Notes under the pieces: generated by a model
What the model was told of the DNA's origin: nothing
Seen by the model: the letters and a program-made list of their open reading frames with translations, nothing else
Database searches by the model: none
Shown here: positions 7,359 to 15,427 of the stretch, piece after piece
Position numbering within the stretch: position 1 is the first letter of the stretch
Layout of the letters: each line of letters begins with the position of its first letter
Translations under genes and position numbers: made by a program
Assembly (NCBI GenBank): GCA_029983755.1
Contig: JASBYX010000017.1
Span: forward strand, 1 to 31,841
From: Anaerovoracaceae bacterium
Lineage (GTDB): Bacteria; Bacillota; Clostridia; Peptostreptococcales; Anaerovoracaceae
Length of the DNA stretch: 31,841 nucleotides
Reading direction: 5' to 3'

Positions 7359-7709
7359 TTACTGTCTCTTACTAGCCTTTGTCACCTGCTTCTTAACATC
7401 ATCCTTGGCGCCGTCTACATCCTTGTAGTGCTCATCGATCTTGTCTTTGAGACTCTTCTTAGCGTCTCCCATCTTGTCCTTTGCACTATCATAGCCTTCT
7501 CCTGCTTTAGCCTTCGCATCCTCATAGGCATCCCCGGCCTTCTCTTTTGCATCTTCATATGCATCCTGGGCCTTGTCGTATGCATCTCCTGCAGCGGCTT
7601 TCACATCCTCGTAAGCTTCTCCGGCCTTTTCCTTTGCGTCTTCAAATATGTCCTTTGCTCCTTCGGATAAGTCCTTAGCCTTTTTCTTTACATCATCTAA
7701 TAATGCCAT
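7359..7709 (-). CDS. LEA-like repeat protein (11-residue amphipathic repeats)
   Basis: 116 residues, almost entirely Ala, Lys, Asp, Glu, Gly and Tyr. It repeats an approximately 11-residue unit such as EDAKEKAGDAY, with variants about five times between residues 20 and 85, the pattern of group 3 late-embryogenesis-abundant proteins and other amphipathic-helix stress proteins. No signal peptide or membrane segment. Such proteins are usually disordered in solution and protect proteins or membranes under water or freezing stress; that role is inferred by composition only. The ATG at 7709 has GGAGG at good spacing. Upstream there is a perfect TATAAT (7798-7793) without a good -35, so its promoter may depend on an alternative sigma factor or activator. 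Confidence 0.8.
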   Translation of the reverse strand: MALLDDVKKKAKDLSEGAKDIFEDAKEKAGEAYEDVKAAAGDAYDKAQDAYEDAKEKAGDAYEDAKAKAGEGYDSAKDKMGDAKKSLKDKIDEHYKDVDGAKDDVKKQVTKASKRQ

Positions 7710-7861
7710 ATCAATTCCTCCTGGTCCAGCCGGCGCTAGTGCACTAACTTATTTTCTCCCCTCGATCCTAGGTCTCTGGGGCGCTTGTCTAAATTATATA
7801 TGTATATATTACACATTCCCCGTGGATTTAAACAAAATATGTTTTTTATTTCTACATTACA

Positions 7862-7910
7862 ACGACAAAATACCCCTTCATGGCACTGACCACAAAGGGG
7901 GATTTTTCGT
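7862..7910 (-). terminator. Terminator of the ribosomal superoperon
   Basis: CCCCTTTGTGG and CCATGAAGGGG (7900-7873, 6-base loop) form an 11-pair stem with two G-U pairs, followed by TATTTTGTCG. A-rich bases precede the stem on the other side, so it could also act on the opposite strand. It lies 40 bases after the rplQ stop and separates the ribosomal genes from the small-protein cluster. Confidence 0.8.
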
Positions 7911-7938
7911 CAAGTTATTTTGTTGTCGTCACTTAAAA

Positions 7939-8280
7939 CTATACCAGCTCTAGGAAAACAACTTCTGCATTGTCGCCGGAACGAGGTCCCAACTTCAGGA
8001 TTCTCGTATAGCCACCCTGTCGCTCCTCATACTTAGGAGCAATTTCTTCGAAAAGCTTCGTCACTACATCTTCGTCATAGATGTATGCAAGGGCCTGACG
8101 TCTAGCGTGTAGATCGTTCTTCTTTGCTAGTGTGATCAGCTTTTCAGCCTCTCTTCTGGCTTCCTTTGCTCGGCAATCTGTAGTTGTGATCCTACCCTCT
8201 CTGAAAAGATCGGTAACGATATTTCTAAGCATAGATTTTCTGTGAGCAGTTGGTCTGCCAAGTTTTCTATATCCAGGCAT
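7939..8280 (-). CDS. rplQ: Ribosomal protein bL17
   Basis: 113 residues, normal length. The N-terminus MPGYRKLGRPTAHRKSMLRN is the L17 signature, followed by the conserved VTDLFREGRITTT. L17 sits near the exit tunnel of the large subunit. It is the last gene of the long operon, 20 bases after rpoA, with an AAGGAG site and a terminator immediately after its stop. No oddities. Confidence 0.98.
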   Translation of the reverse strand: MPGYRKLGRPTAHRKSMLRNIVTDLFREGRITTTDCRAKEARREAEKLITLAKKNDLHARRQALAYIYDEDVVTKLFEEIAPKYEERQGGYTRILKLGPRSGDNAEVVFLELV

Positions 8281-8300
8281 TTTAGTCTCCTTTCTCCGTG

Positions 8301-9245
8301 CTATTCTTCAGTCTCTTTGAGGGATAGACCAAGTTCTTCAAGCTTGTTCTTAACCTCGTCCAGGGACTTCTTACCAAGGTTCCTTACCTTCAACATATCT
8401 TCTTCGGTCTTTTCAGTAAGTTCCTCAACGGTGTTGATATTTGCTCTCTTGAGGCAATTGAACGATCTTACAGATAGCTCAAGTTCCTCAATTGTCATTT
8501 CAAGAGCTTTCTCCTTCTGATCCTCTTCCTTCTCCACCATGATTTCAAAGTGGTCGGCAGAATCATCAAGAGACATGAGCAGGTTTAGATGCTCGTTCAT
8601 TATTTTAGCGCCAATGGAAACGCCTTCTTCCGGTGTAACTGAACCATCTGTCCAGATTTCCAGAGTCAGTTTGTCGTAGTCTGTCACCTGTCCTACACGG
8701 GTGTCTTCTACAGTGTAGTTTACCTTTTTGACAGGAGTAAATATTGAGTCAACAGGTATTACAGCAATAGGTGTGGTTTCGTCCTTGTTCTGATCTGCAG
8801 TTCTGTATCCACGGCCTCTTGCAATAGTAATCTCCATTATCAAGTTTGCGCCCTCTTCAAGCTGTGCAATATGAAGATCCTTGTTGAAAATTTCAAGCTC
8901 GGAATCTCCCATAATATCTGCTGCTGTAACCTCCTTAGGCCCCACTGCGTTGATTATTACTCTCTTAGGCTCCTCGCTGTTTAGACGAACAGCCAGCTGC
9001 TTAAGATTGAGTATAATCTCAGTTACATCCTCTCTAACATTTGGAATAGTTGAGAATTCGTGGAGGACACCATCGATTTTTACAGATGTTACGGCTGCTC
9101 CTGGAAGTGAGCTTAGAAGTATTCTTCTCATAGCATTTCCCAGGGTTGTTCCATAACCTCTCTCAAGTGGTTCTATGACAAACTTTCCGTATTTCCTATC
9201 TTCGTCTACAAATTTTTCAATTGTAGGTTTTTCGATTTCTATCAC
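8301..9245 (-). CDS. rpoA: RNA polymerase subunit alpha
   Basis: 314 residues. The N-terminal assembly domain (about 1-230) contains the conserved ERGYGTTLGNAMRRILLSSL stretch, which nucleates beta and beta-prime assembly. The C-terminal domain (about 245-305) contains LELSVRSFNCLKRANINT and the helix-hairpin-helix motif RNLGKKSLDEVKNKL that touches UP elements and activators. The start codon is GTG (9245) with AAGGAGG seven bases upstream. Placed between rpsD and rplQ as in other Firmicutes, linking polymerase supply to ribosome synthesis. Confidence 0.98.
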   Translation of the reverse strand: MIEIEKPTIEKFVDEDRKYGKFVIEPLERGYGTTLGNAMRRILLSSLPGAAVTSVKIDGVLHEFSTIPNVREDVTEIILNLKQLAVRLNSEEPKRVIINAVGPKEVTAADIMGDSELEIFNKDLHIAQLEEGANLIMEITIARGRGYRTADQNKDETTPIAVIPVDSIFTPVKKVNYTVEDTRVGQVTDYDKLTLEIWTDGSVTPEEGVSIGAKIMNEHLNLLMSLDDSADHFEIMVEKEEDQKEKALEMTIEELELSVRSFNCLKRANINTVEELTEKTEEDMLKVRNLGKKSLDEVKNKLEELGLSLKETEE

Positions 9246-9301
9246 TAAAAAACCTCCTTATCTTCCAAAGTAAATTGGTACAAAAAGCTATAACTAACTT
9301 A

Positions 9302-9889
9302 TTACTTGGAATACAATTCGACGATGAGATGCTCTGCTACAGGAGTATCGATCTGATCTCTTGTAGGGTCCGCTAAAACCTTTCCTTCAAGCTTTTCTCT
9401 ATCCACTGATAGCCAGCCCGGGATTCCGACCTGCATCTCCTTTATTTCTTTGAATTTAGGAGAATTTAAGCTCTTTTCCTTTACTTTGATTACATCTCCT
9501 GGGCTTACCTGATAAGAAGGGATGTTAACTTTTTTGCCGTTAACTGTGTAGTGACCATGTACTACTGCCTGTCTTGCGTCTCTTCTTGTGGTTGCAAGAC
9601 CCATTCTGTAAACAACATTGTCCAGTCTCTTCTCAAGCATAATGAGAAGGTTTTCACCTGTAATTCCAGGCTTCTTAGCTGCTTTGTCGAATGTGTTTCG
9701 GAACTGCTTCTCAAGAACGCCATAAATGAACTTAGCTCTCTGCTTTTCTCTCAGCTGAAGACCGTATTCACTCATTTTCTTGAAGCTTCTCTTTGGTGAT
9801 TTTTTAGATGTTTTGTAGATTCCCAAATGGCTTGGATCGATGTCCAGGGATCTGCATCTTTTTAAAATTGGTTGTCTGTTTACTGCCAT
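9302..9889 (-). CDS. rpsD: Ribosomal protein uS4
   Basis: 195 residues. The N-terminal region (MAVNRQPILKRCRSLDIDPS) has a single cysteine, so this is the zinc-free form of S4. The S4 RNA-binding motif is clear: LEKRLDNVVYRMGLATTRRDARQAV from about residue 85 to 110, then VNGKKVNIPSYQV. S4 starts small-subunit assembly by binding the 5' domain of 16S rRNA, and can repress its own operon in other bacteria. ATG at 9889 is preferred over the GTG one codon upstream because GGGAGG is at ideal spacing. Confidence 0.97.
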   Translation of the reverse strand: MAVNRQPILKRCRSLDIDPSHLGIYKTSKKSPKRSFKKMSEYGLQLREKQRAKFIYGVLEKQFRNTFDKAAKKPGITGENLLIMLEKRLDNVVYRMGLATTRRDARQAVVHGHYTVNGKKVNIPSYQVSPGDVIKVKEKSLNSPKFKEIKEMQVGIPGWLSVDREKLEGKVLADPTRDQIDTPVAEHLIVELYSK

Positions 9890-9907
9890 CACTATTCCTC
9901 CCTTCTA

Positions 9908-10306
9908 TTAGACTCTTCTTCTCTTTGGTGGTCTGCAGCCGTTATGCGGAATTGGAGTTACATCTTTGATAAGTGTAATCTCAAGTCCTGCCTGAGCAAG
10001 TGCTCTGATTGCTGCTTCTCTCCCGGAACCCGGACCCTTAACATAAACTTCTACAGTCTTAAGTCCGTGTTCCATTGCTGCCTTTGTAGCTTCCTCTGCA
10101 GCCATCTGTGCTGCGAAAGGAGTGGACTTCTTTGAGCCCTTGAATCCTAGTGATCCGGCACTTGACCATGATAGGGCGTTTCCATCCATGTCGGTCAAGG
10201 TTACTAAAGTATTGTTAAAGGAGGATTGAATATAAGCCTGGCCTTTAACGACATTCTTTCGTTCTCTTTTTTTTCTGCGAACTGTTTTCTTTACAGCTTT
10301 AGCCAT
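9908..10306 (-). CDS. rpsK: Ribosomal protein uS11
   Basis: 132 residues. The basic N-terminal tail (KKTVRRKKRERK) leads to the conserved core QSSFNNTLVTLTDMDGNALSW and the C-terminal signature KDVTPIPHNGCRPPKRRRV, which lies in the 30S platform near the mRNA exit. ATG at 10306 is preceded by GGAGG. The gap to rpsM upstream is 17 bases, and rpsD follows after 18, so translation is likely coupled. Confidence 0.98.
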   Translation of the reverse strand: MAKAVKKTVRRKKRERKNVVKGQAYIQSSFNNTLVTLTDMDGNALSWSSAGSLGFKGSKKSTPFAAQMAAEEATKAAMEHGLKTVEVYVKGPGSGREAAIRALAQAGLEITLIKDVTPIPHNGCRPPKRRRV

Positions 10307-10323
10307 TATTATTTACCTCCTTC

Positions 10324-10692
10324 TTATTTTTTCTTTCTTCCCACAGTCTTCTTTGGACCCTTTCTGGTTCTGGCATTAGTCTTAGTCTTCTGTCCACGAA
10401 CCGGAAGGCCTCTTCTGTGTCTGATTCCTCTGTAGCTACCAATCTCCATAAGTCTCTTGATGTTTAGACTTACTTCTCTCTTAAGATCTCCTTCTACAGC
10501 GTAATCGCTATCGATAATCTTTCTGATTTTACCAACCTCATCTTCTGAGAGGTCTTTGATTCTAGTATCTGGATTAACTCCAGCTTTCTCGAGAATTGCC
10601 TGAGAAGTTGCTTTGCCGATACCGTAAATGTAAGTAAGGCCAATTTCAACTCTCTTTTCTCTTGGTAAGTCAACTCCGGCTATACGAGCCAT
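10324..10692 (-). CDS. rpsM: Ribosomal protein uS13
   Basis: 122 residues starting MARIAGVDLPREKRVEIGLT, the canonical S13 beginning; an ATG-less or further-upstream extension is unnecessary because AAGGAGGAG precedes the ATG at 10692. The helix-two-turn-helix IYGIGKATSQAIL and the C-terminal RGLPVRGQKTKTNARTRKG are conserved; the tail contacts the A- and P-site tRNAs from the 30S head. The 114-base gap to rpmJ upstream is larger than most in this operon and holds a small hairpin. Confidence 0.97.
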   Translation of the reverse strand: MARIAGVDLPREKRVEIGLTYIYGIGKATSQAILEKAGVNPDTRIKDLSEDEVGKIRKIIDSDYAVEGDLKREVSLNIKRLMEIGSYRGIRHRRGLPVRGQKTKTNARTRKGPKKTVGRKKK

Positions 10693-10806
10693 TAATCTCC
10701 TCCTTCTCCTATCTTCCGTCACTTACTCCGGGAGTGATATAGACAGGTTCACATGAAAAAAATATTTGGAATCCTAAACCCGGTTTTAGGCCCATATCGT
10801 TTAGAT

Positions 10807-10920
10807 TTAACCCTGTTTCTGCTTGTGCTTAGGGTTCTCACAGATAACCATTACTTTTCCGTGTCTTTTAATTACCTTGCACTTTTCGCAAATGGGTTTT
10901 ACGGAAGCTCTAACTTTCAT
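10807..10920 (-). CDS. rpmJ: Ribosomal protein bL36, zinc-binding form
   Basis: A 37-residue gene that begins MKVRASVKPICEKCKVIKRH. The ligands C11, C14, C27 and H32 mark the zinc-containing form of L36. GGAGGG lies seven bases before the ATG at 10920. It sits between infA and rpsM, its usual place in Firmicutes. L36 is the smallest large-subunit protein and helps organise 23S rRNA near the peptidyl-transferase region. Confidence 0.97.
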   Translation of the reverse strand: MKVRASVKPICEKCKVIKRHGKVMVICENPKHKQKQG

Positions 10921-10940
10921 TTTTAATCCCTCCTGTAAGC

Positions 10941-11159
10941 TTACTTATCTCGCCATGTAATTCTACCTCTGGTCAAGTCGTAAGGTGACAGTTCCACCTT
11001 AACTTTATCTCCAGGAAGTATCCTTATATAGTTCATCCTTATTTTGCCCGAAATGTGGGCTAGTATTTCGAAACCGTTTTCCAGTCTAACCTTAAACATC
11101 GCATTAGTCTGTGCGTCCACAACGGTTCCTACTGCCTCGATGACATCTTTCTTTGCCAT
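10941..11159 (-). CDS. infA: Translation initiation factor IF-1
   Basis: 72 residues, the standard IF-1 length, a single OB fold. Conserved pieces are MAKKDVIEAVGTVVDA at the start, LENGFEILAHISGKIRMNYIRI in the middle and LSPYDLTRGRITWRDK at the end. IF-1 covers the A site of the 30S subunit during initiation. ATG at 11159 has GGAGAGG upstream. It is 12 bases after map and 20 before rpmJ. Confidence 0.98.
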   Translation of the reverse strand: MAKKDVIEAVGTVVDAQTNAMFKVRLENGFEILAHISGKIRMNYIRILPGDKVKVELSPYDLTRGRITWRDK

Positions 11160-11171
11160 GAATACCTCTCC

Positions 11172-11918
11172 TTATAATGTGAGCAACTCCGGCTCACCAT
11201 CGTTAATTACAACCGTATTCTCGTAATGAGCTGCCAATCCACCATCCACTGTCACAACCGTCCAGTCGTTCAGCAAAGTTTCGGTCTCGTAGCTACCTTC
11301 AACGATCATCGGCTCTATCGCAACAACCATTCCTGCCTGAAGTCTTGGTCCCTTACCAGGGGCTCCATAGTTTGGAATCTGTGGATCTTCGTGAAGATTC
11401 CTCCCCACACCATGACCCACATAATCTCTGATTACTCCATAGCCGGCGGCTTCTGCACAAACTTGAACCGCATGGGATATATCCGATAGTCTATACCCAA
11501 CTTTAGCAAATTCAATCCCTTTGAAGAAACTTTCTTCAGTGGTCTTAATAAGCCGCATGGCTGCTTCGCTCACCTCTCCCACAGGATAGGTACGAGCTGC
11601 ATCGCTCACATAATGTTTCCATGTGGAACCTACATCTACGCTCACGATATCGCCTTCTTTTAGAATTCTGTCCTTATTTGGAATCCCGTGGACAATTTCC
11701 TCATTTACAGAAACGCACGCAGCCCCAGGAAATCCGCCGTACCCCTTGAACGTTGGGGTCATTTTGTAGCTGGTAATGGTTTTTTCAACGTAATTATTGA
11801 TGTCCATCGTAGAGATGCCCGGCTTAATGAAATCAGCAAGGGTTCTCAGAACGTATCCGGTTACCTTGCCTGATTCACGCATCAAATCAATTTCATCTTT
11901 TGATTTAATGATTATCAT
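11172..11918 (-). CDS. map: Type I methionine aminopeptidase
   Basis: 248 residues from the ATG at 11918, which has AGGTG six bases upstream; a GTG three codons earlier overlaps the adk stop and has no site. It removes the initiator methionine from new proteins. All five metal ligands are present: D95 and D106, H169 (in GHGVGRNLHE), E202 (in IEPM) and E233 (in HYENT). H78 in EEIVHGIP is the conserved active-site histidine. The protein belongs to the short type Ia form without an N-terminal zinc extension. It lies between adk and infA as in other Firmicutes. Confidence 0.96.
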   Translation of the reverse strand: MIIIKSKDEIDLMRESGKVTGYVLRTLADFIKPGISTMDINNYVEKTITSYKMTPTFKGYGGFPGAACVSVNEEIVHGIPNKDRILKEGDIVSVDVGSTWKHYVSDAARTYPVGEVSEAAMRLIKTTEESFFKGIEFAKVGYRLSDISHAVQVCAEAAGYGVIRDYVGHGVGRNLHEDPQIPNYGAPGKGPRLQAGMVVAIEPMIVEGSYETETLLNDWTVVTVDGGLAAHYENTVVINDGEPELLTL

Positions 11919-11919
11919 C

Positions 11920-12567
11920 TTAGTCACCTAAGGCTTTTACTATATCTGCCAAAACATCGTCAAGGTCTTTGTTCCCATTGATGTTTGCGATGATTCCGGC
12001 TTTTTCATAATACTCGACAAGTGGTCTTGTCTGCTTATTATATACATCAATTCTGTTCAAAACAGTTTCTTCGGTGTCATCAGCTCTCTGGATCAGCTCT
12101 CCGCCGCAGATATCGCAAACCCCTTCCTTCTTAGGTGGTATGTTTTCGATGTGATAGCTGGCACCACACTGTTTGCAAACTCGTCTTCCGGTTATTCTCT
12201 TAACCAGAGCTGATTTCTCAACATCTATGTTGATAACCTTGTCCAGTTTCTCTCCTCTGCCTTCCAGGAATTCATCCAGTTTCTCGGCTTGGAAGATTGT
12301 TCTTGGGAAGCCGTCAAGAAGGAATCCGTCCTTGCAGTCATCCTTTGTGAGCCTGTCAGTTGCAATCTCAACAACCAATTCATCAGGGACGAGTTCTCCT
12401 CTATCCATGTATGCTTTGGCTCTGTTTCCCAGTTCTGTGCCATTCTTGATATTTTCTCGGAAGATGTCTCCCGTAGAAATATGAGGTATATGGTACTTCT
12501 CAACAATCTTTACTGCCTGGGTACCCTTACCGGCTCCCGGTGGCCCTAATAAAATTGTTCTTAACAT
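11920..12567 (-). CDS. adk: Adenylate kinase with zinc-binding lid
   Basis: 215 residues; converts AMP plus ATP to two ADP. The P-loop GPPGAGKGT is at 8-16, the NMP-binding region STGDIFR at 31-37, and the DGFPRT motif at 85-90. The lid holds C131, C134, C151 and C154, a four-cysteine zinc site common in Gram-positive enzymes. AGGAGATAGAT precedes the ATG at 12567. The gene sits between secY and map; a map start only a few bases from the adk stop indicates coupling. Confidence 0.98.
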   Translation of the reverse strand: MLRTILLGPPGAGKGTQAVKIVEKYHIPHISTGDIFRENIKNGTELGNRAKAYMDRGELVPDELVVEIATDRLTKDDCKDGFLLDGFPRTIFQAEKLDEFLEGRGEKLDKVINIDVEKSALVKRITGRRVCKQCGASYHIENIPPKKEGVCDICGGELIQRADDTEETVLNRIDVYNKQTRPLVEYYEKAGIIANINGNKDLDDVLADIVKALGD

Positions 12568-12599
12568 ATCTATCTCCTATTATTTAAGAAATCGTTGAT

Positions 12600-13880
12600 T
12601 TACTTAAGAAATCCTCGATAATTCCTCATTACCATCTGATCCTCTAATTGTCTCATCGTATCAAGTGCAACACCTATAGCAATCAGTAATGATGTTCCAC
12701 CAAATCTTACATCGATGCCTGCAACATGGCTTAAAAGCAGCGGCAAAGTTGCAACTATAGCAAGGAATATAGCTCCCACAAGGGATATCCTTGTCATTAC
12801 CCTGTGCAGGTAATCCACAGTTGCTCTTCCCGGTCTGAGACCAGGTATAAAACCTCCATTTGCCCTCATATTGCTTGCAATCTCGATTGGGTTAAATGTA
12901 ATCGATGTGTAGAAATACGTGAACGCAATGATTAATACCACGTTCAAAGCACCGTAGATCCACGCGCCGGGCATTCCACCCGGTGATAAATACTTAGTAA
13001 CAAAGGCTGTGAAACCTGTGTTCGGGAAGAAGTATGTAATTGTCAGCGGGAATGTGAGCAGTGCCATTGCGAATATAACCGGAATAACACCTGCCTGATT
13101 CACCTTTAGTGGAATGTGTGTAGCCTGTCCACCGTACACCTTTCTTCCAACCACTCTCTTTGCATATTGAACAGGGATTTTTCTGGTTCCCTGCTGCACG
13201 AGGATAATCCCGACTATGACAGCCAGAGCAAATACTGCAAACAGAATCAGTGTAACAACGCTCACCGTTCCCTCCTGATATTTAACTATCAGAGTTCTGA
13301 TACCTGCTGGAATCCTCGCTACGATACCTGCGAAAATTATCAACGAAATACCGTTACCAACACCCTTGTCGTTTATCTCCTCGCCTAGCCACATTAGAAA
13401 TGCAGTTCCTGCAGTCAATACCAATATAATAACCGCGAAGGAAAAAACCGTCTGGTGTATAACTGCTCCTCTAAAGAGCCCAATTGTTAAACCGATACTC
13501 TGAATTAACCCAAGGCCTATTGTCATATACCTTGTAATTTGGGCCATTTTCTTCCTACCGGCTGTTCCCTCTTTTGCTAAGTTCTCAAAATAAGGGAATG
13601 CTACCGTCAATAGCTGTACAATAATGGATGCTGTAATGTATGGTGTGATACTCAAGGCGAATATGGTGAATTTCTGAAAAGCCCCACCTGAGAACAGGTC
13701 AAACAAATCAAACAGCCCTGTCTCACCGCTGAATATTCTCGCCAAATAGTCCCTATTGATTCCGGGAACCGGAATGTTGGAGCCTATTCTGAAAACTACA
13801 AGCATAGCTAAGGTGAACAAGATTTTTCTTCTCATCTCCGGAACTTTCCACGCCTGAGTAACAGTCTTAAGCAATTCCAT
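12600..13880 (-). CDS. secY: SecY, protein translocase channel subunit
   Basis: 426 residues, ten predicted membrane segments. Conserved stretches include the N-terminal RRKILFTLAMLVVFRIGSNI, the plug region following PVPGI, ALSITPYITASIIVQLL (TM2), the LWLGEEI-like LMWLGEEINDKGVGNGIS loop before TM5, and the C-terminal GTSLLIAIGVALDTMRQLE with the short tail after it. It forms the SecYEG channel in the cytoplasmic membrane, with SecE and SecG encoded elsewhere. Its start nearly touches the rplO stop (one base between), as expected of a co-translated pair. Family length is normal. Confidence 0.98.
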   Translation of the reverse strand: MELLKTVTQAWKVPEMRRKILFTLAMLVVFRIGSNIPVPGINRDYLARIFSGETGLFDLFDLFSGGAFQKFTIFALSITPYITASIIVQLLTVAFPYFENLAKEGTAGRKKMAQITRYMTIGLGLIQSIGLTIGLFRGAVIHQTVFSFAVIILVLTAGTAFLMWLGEEINDKGVGNGISLIIFAGIVARIPAGIRTLIVKYQEGTVSVVTLILFAVFALAVIVGIILVQQGTRKIPVQYAKRVVGRKVYGGQATHIPLKVNQAGVIPVIFAMALLTFPLTITYFFPNTGFTAFVTKYLSPGGMPGAWIYGALNVVLIIAFTYFYTSITFNPIEIASNMRANGGFIPGLRPGRATVDYLHRVMTRISLVGAIFLAIVATLPLLLSHVAGIDVRFGGTSLLIAIGVALDTMRQLEDQMVMRNYRGFLK

Positions 13881-13881
13881 C

Positions 13882-14322
13882 TTACAGTACCTCTGCCTTT
13901 CCTCCTGCAGATTCTATTTTCTCAATAGCAGTCTTGCTGAATTTATTCGCTTTTACAGTCAGCTTCTTCTCAAGCTTACCATCCCCTAGAATCTTTACTC
14001 CATCATTTATCTTCTTGATTAGACCGGCTTCTTTAAGTGATTCTACTGTCACTTCCTGTCCATCTTCGAATCTGTTAAGGTCACTTACGTTTAGAGTTGT
14101 ATAAGTAGTGCCCCAGATGTTTGTAAATCCTCTCTTTGGTAACCTTCTATAAAGTGGCATCTGACCACCTTCAAAGCCAAGTCTAACTCCGCCACCGCTT
14201 CTTGCGTTCTGACCCTTATGGCCTCTTCCTGCAGTCTTTCCAAGGCCTGAACCTTGACCTCTGCCCTTACGCTTAGCTACTTTAGTGGAGCCCTCTGCCT
14301 TTCTTAACTCATGCAGTCGCAT
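13882..14322 (-). CDS. rplO: Ribosomal protein uL15
   Basis: 146 residues. MRLHELRKAEGSTKVAKRKG, then the glycine-rich RGQGSGLGKTAGRGHKGQ and FEGGQMPLYRRLPKRGF, are the L15 hallmarks; the extended basic N-terminal arm threads into 23S rRNA. The C-terminal globular part (about 75-146) carries the GGKAEVL end. AGGAGG lies before the ATG at 14322, which is 16 bases from the rpmD stop. Confidence 0.98.
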   Translation of the reverse strand: MRLHELRKAEGSTKVAKRKGRGQGSGLGKTAGRGHKGQNARSGGGVRLGFEGGQMPLYRRLPKRGFTNIWGTTYTTLNVSDLNRFEDGQEVTVESLKEAGLIKKINDGVKILGDGKLEKKLTVKANKFSKTAIEKIESAGGKAEVL

Positions 14323-14338
14323 TCTTGCACCTCCTATC

Positions 14339-14518
14339 CTATTGCTCTTCTACAGTAACAAGGTGTACTACCTTGTCTATGGCACCTCTAGTCTGAGGAG
14401 TGTCTGCCAATTCAACTGAATGATGTAATTTCTTCAGTCCCAGTGCTTCCACAACTTTTCTCTGCTTAGGGGTAGCGCCGATTGTACTTTTAGTTAAAGT
14501 GATTTTTAACATTGACAT
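14339..14518 (-). CDS. rpmD: Ribosomal protein uL30
   Basis: A 59-residue gene beginning MSMLKITLTKSTIGATPKQR, the usual L30 start, with LGLKKLHHSVELADTPQTRG in the middle. AGGAGG is eight bases before the ATG at 14518; a second in-frame ATG two codons later is a possible alternative. L30 stabilises large-subunit rRNA and is the short bacterial form. It lies between rpsE and rplO as expected. Confidence 0.97.
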   Translation of the reverse strand: MSMLKITLTKSTIGATPKQRKVVEALGLKKLHHSVELADTPQTRGAIDKVVHLVTVEEQ

Positions 14519-14530
14519 TGGTCATTCCTC

Positions 14531-15034
14531 CTATCTAGCAATTTCGTCAACTGACTTCCCTCTAAGTGCTGCCACTTTTTCTAGAGTTGTCAGATTCTTA
14601 AGACCTTCGATTGTTGCAAGTGCCATGTTTACAGTGTTGTTAGAACCGATAGACTTTGCTCTTACGTCCTTAAGTCCTGCAGATTCAAGTACAACACGAA
14701 CGGATGATCCTGCGATTACCCCGGTACCTTCTGCCGCCGGCATGATCAGAACTCTACCTGCTCCATATATTCCTGTATTTCTGTGAGGTACAGTAGTTCC
14801 AACCATTGGAACTGTAATCATGTTCTTCTTTGCATCCTCAGTAGCCTTTCTAACAGCTTCAGGGATTTCCTGTGCCTTACCAAGACCTACTCCAACACGA
14901 CCTTTGCCGTCTCCAACAACCATTGTAACGGAAAATCTCATGTTTCTTCCGCCTTTAACAGTTTTTGCAACTCGTCTAATATTTACAATAGTTTCTTTGA
15001 ATTCACTCTTGGGTGCATCTTGTTGTCTAGCCAT
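14531..15034 (-). CDS. rpsE: Ribosomal protein uS5
   Basis: 167 residues. The dsRNA-binding N-terminal domain shows FKETIVNIRRVAKTVKGGRN and MRFSVTMVVGDGKGRVGVGLGKA; the loop around KGGRN is where spectinomycin-resistance changes arise in other species, and it looks wild-type. The C-terminal domain contains RAKSIGSNNTVNMALATIEGL. S5 contributes to decoding accuracy. GGAGG lies before the ATG at 15034. Confidence 0.98.
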   Translation of the reverse strand: MARQQDAPKSEFKETIVNIRRVAKTVKGGRNMRFSVTMVVGDGKGRVGVGLGKAQEIPEAVRKATEDAKKNMITVPMVGTTVPHRNTGIYGAGRVLIMPAAEGTGVIAGSSVRVVLESAGLKDVRAKSIGSNNTVNMALATIEGLKNLTTLEKVAALRGKSVDEIAR

Positions 15035-15051
15035 TTCTCATTCCTCCTTAA

Positions 15052-15411
15052 TTAGAATTTCAATCCTGCTTCTCGAGCACCCTCTGCTAATTCCTTAACT
15101 CTTCCGTGATAAAGAAATCCACCTCTATCGAAAGCAACGTTCTCGATGCCCTTATCCAATGCTCTCTTTGCAATGAGTTCTCCAACTTTCTTTGCAGCCT
15201 CTTTGTTGCCGCCGTTCTCACCCTTTAGATCTTTCTCTAGTGTTGATGCTGATGCCAATGTATTTCCATTAACATCGTCAATAATCTGGGCTGAGATATT
15301 CTTGTTGGATCTGAAAACGCAAAGCCTTGGTTTCTCAGGAGTTCCGATTAAGTTTTTTCTCACTCTTTGGTGTCTCTTAACACGTCTGTCATTTCTGCTA
15401 ACTCTTGACAT
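15052..15411 (-). CDS. rplR: Ribosomal protein uL18
   Basis: 119 residues. It starts with a basic tail (RNDRRVKRHQRVRKNL) and has the core GTPEKPRLCVFRSNKNISAQ and the C-terminal FDRGGFLYHGRVKELAEGAR. L18 binds 5S rRNA with L5 and L27 and docks it on the large subunit. AAAGGAG precedes the ATG at 15411; the rplF stop is 16 bases upstream. Confidence 0.98.
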   Translation of the reverse strand: MSRVSRNDRRVKRHQRVRKNLIGTPEKPRLCVFRSNKNISAQIIDDVNGNTLASASTLEKDLKGENGGNKEAAKKVGELIAKRALDKGIENVAFDRGGFLYHGRVKELAEGAREAGLKF

Positions 15412-15427
15412 TTAGTTCACTCCTTTC

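Noticed and set aside
10740..10800. Hairpin CCTAAA-ACCGGG-TTTAGG in the rpmJ-rpsM gap as a terminator.
   Set aside because: The T-run is more than ten bases away from a six-pair stem, and the genes on both sides belong to one essential operon. A minor regulatory role is possible but unsupported.
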